Source: an uncultured Massilia sp. (GTDB taxonomy: Bacteria; Pseudomonadota; Gammaproteobacteria; Burkholderiales; Burkholderiaceae). Taken from it: 7,864 nucleotides of DNA. The notes below the pieces were generated by a model. That model made no database searches. It saw only the letters and a list, made by a program, of their open reading frames with translations, and was not told the origin of the DNA. The stretch's first letter is position 1. Each line of letters begins with the position of its first letter. The stretch spans positions 1-7,864 of the forward strand of contig CAMPHU010000214.1 in assembly GCA_946886065.1 (NCBI GenBank), given 5' to 3'. This document shows positions 6,568 through 7,864 of this stretch, piece by piece. Position numbers and translations under genes: made by a program.

Positions 6568-7864
6568 GCCTCCAGCGAACGCAAGCAGCCGATACCAGCA
6601 GGGCCGCGCCGACCGGCGCCTCGGAACCGGCATAGCGGTATCGGTGCTGCTGCATGCGCTGCTGCTCTCGCTGCAGTTCGGCGTGCCCGGGCCCGATCTC
6701 GGCAGCGGCGGACCGATCACCGTCAGCCTGGCGCCGGCCGTCCCGCCTGCGCCCCTCCCGGAGCCGCTTCCCCTGACGCCGACGGAGGCGCCCGAGCCGC
6801 CGCCGCCGCTCGCGGCCGCCGTGGTCGCCCAGGGGCCAGTCACCGGACTGCGCCTCGTCGATCCCGTACCGCCGGCGCCCGCGCGCCGGGAAATCAAAGC
6901 CGCACCCAAGGCCAAGCCGAGGCTCGCCAAGCGCGTCAGGCCAGCGGCGCCCAGGCGGCGCATCGCACCCGTATCGGCGCCGCTGATCGCGGCCGAGGCG
7001 CGTGTCGATTCGGAATTCACCGTTCCGCTGCCCGAGGTGGCGCCCACGCCGGAAGCCTTGCTCGCGGATGCGGCGCCAGGGCCCGACACGGCAGGCGAAA
7101 ACCCTGAACCGGTCCAGGTTCCCGGCATGCCGGACCTTGCGGTGGCGCAGGTGGACGAGACTGCGGACGAGACTGCGGACGAGACTGCGAACGACGAGGC
7201 GCCGGAGGCGGAAGCCCTGCGGGCGGCCGCCGAGGAAGATGCGCGCCGTGCGCGGGAGCTGGAACAGGAACGCGAGCGCCTGGCCGCCGCCGAACGCGAG
7301 GCTGAGCTGCGCCTGGCCGAGGATCGCCAGGCGAAGGAGCGTCTTGCCCGCCAGCAGGCCGAACAGGCCAGGGCGCAAGCCGACCAGGCCCGCCTGGACG
7401 ACGAACAGCGTGCGCGGCAGCTGGCCGAGCGCCAGCGCGCAGAGCAGGTCCTGGCGCAGCAACGCGCCGCCGAGGAAGCTGCGCGCCTCGCGCAAGAGGC
7501 CGCCGCGCAATTGCAGCAGCGGGAACAGGAGGCGCAGCAGCGGATGGCCGAGGAAGCCGCCGTCCGCGAGGCGCAGGCCCTGGCGCAGCGCCGCGCCCAG
7601 GAAGAACAGCGCCGGCTGGCGGAGCAGCTGGCCCAGCGCCAGCGTGAGGAAGCCCTGCGGCTGGCGCAGGAGCAGGCCGAACGCCGGCGGATCGACGAGG
7701 CCCAGCGCCGGCTGGCGGACGAGCTCGCCCAACAGCAGGCGGCCGAGCGCGCGCGGGCCGAACGCCTGGCCCGGCAGGCTGCCGAGGAATCGGAGCAGCG
7801 CGCCGCCGAGGACGCCCGACGCGGCGCCGACGAGCGCGGACGCGCCCTGGCCGCGGCCCCGGGC
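6566..7864 (+). CDS. TonB/TolA-like energy transducer, 3'-truncated by window edge
   Basis: The visible 433 residues are an inner-membrane-anchored periplasmic protein. A short cytoplasmic tail rich in Arg is followed by one membrane helix (residues about 22-39) containing S26-x3-H30, the Ser/His pair that TonB and TolA use to couple to ExbB/ExbD or TolQ/TolR. Residues about 40-110 are Pro-rich as in TonB; 111-135 are strongly basic (Lys/Arg/Pro). Residues 197-212 are a DETA repeat. From about 213 to the edge runs an unbroken Ala/Glu/Arg/Gln coiled helix, like TolA domain II. The C-terminal receptor- or Pal-binding domain lies outside the window, so TonB cannot be separated from TolA. No exbB/exbD or tol-pal neighbours are visible upstream. 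ATG 6566 is the only ATG before the membrane segment (a stop is at 6542), with AGAAGGG close upstream. Confidence 0.85.
   Translation, partial: MPPANASSRYQQGRADRRLGTGIAVSVLLHALLLSLQFGVPGPDLGSGGPITVSLAPAVPPAPLPEPLPLTPTEAPEPPPPLAAAVVAQGPVTGLRLVDPVPPAPARREIKAAPKAKPRLAKRVRPAAPRRRIAPVSAPLIAAEARVDSEFTVPLPEVAPTPEALLADAAPGPDTAGENPEPVQVPGMPDLAVAQVDETADETADETANDEAPEAEALRAAAEEDARRARELEQERERLAAAEREAELRLAEDRQAKERLARQQAEQARAQADQARLDDEQRARQLAERQRAEQVLAQQRAAEEAARLAQEAAAQLQQREQEAQQRMAEEAAVREAQALAQRRAQEEQRRLAEQLAQRQREEALRLAQEQAERRRIDEAQRRLADELAQQQAAERARAERLARQAAEESEQRAAEDARRGADERGRALAAAPG
7154..7189 (+). repeat. Three perfect 12-bp tandem repeats in the TonB-like gene
   Basis: GACGAGACTGCG occurs three times head-to-tail (7154-7165, 7166-7177, 7178-7189), in frame, encoding DETA three times at residues 197-208; a degenerate fourth unit encodes NDEA. 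Because the unit is 12 bp, copy-number change would keep the reading frame. It lies at the junction between the Pro-rich linker and the coiled coil. Confidence 0.9.

Noticed and set aside
6541..6569. TTGACA at 6541-6546 as a consensus -35 for the TonB-like gene
   Set aside because: The -10 position, 17 bp on, would fall at 6564-6569 (GCATGC), on the start codon and unlike TATAAT.
6425..7732. 435-aa minus-strand open frame opposite the TonB-like gene
   Set aside because: The Leu/Gly/Arg-rich translation is the reverse image of the Ala/Glu/Gln coiled-coil codons; the plus-strand frame has a membrane helix with S-x3-H and a clear architecture.

Overview
This GC-rich window is a chromosomal segment that looks like a betaproteobacterium of the Oxalobacteraceae, probably Massilia-like. 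That placement is inferred from the folP-glmM order, the strong G/C preference at third codon positions and remembered protein resemblance; no search was run. No transposase, integrase, phage gene, CRISPR array or rRNA is visible.

Layout. (1) 1-2131, plus strand: the 3' part of folP (dihydropteroate synthase, folate synthesis), then complete glmM (phosphoglucosamine mutase, peptidoglycan and LPS precursors) after 24 nt. A good internal promoter for glmM lies inside the folP 3' end. (2) 2132-2523: two tRNA genes, tRNA-Pro(TGG) and tRNA-Arg(TCT), each with its own sigma70-type promoter; tRNA-Pro is followed by a textbook rho-independent terminator. (3) 2524-3945, minus strand: a two-gene operon, terB-like then terC-like (Alx/TerC membrane protein), 18 nt apart. 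(4) 4055-4954, plus strand: a LysR regulator of the NhaR type, divergent from the terB-terC operon across 109 bp that hold a candidate minus-strand promoter and a TGCGAAA/TTTCGCA inverted repeat. (5) 5071-5394: a small DUF5710-like protein with a Cys cluster. (6) 5484-6452: an exported metallo-beta-lactamase-fold hydrolase of the UlaG/COG2220 type. (7) 6566 to the right edge: a TonB/TolA-like energy transducer, cut off before its C-terminal domain, with a possible hairpin over its start codon.

How they work together. folP and glmM are a conserved housekeeping pair. The best candidate for a functional module is nhaR-like/terB/terC: a regulator whose relatives respond to Na+ or pH, placed head-to-head with a membrane protein whose relatives handle Mn2+ or respond to alkaline pH and tellurite. 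The last three genes share a strand but have gaps of 89-116 bp and no obvious shared pathway, so they are probably separate units. Most of the window is ordinary; the more distinctive points are the divergon, the DUF5710 protein and the TonB/TolA hybrid.
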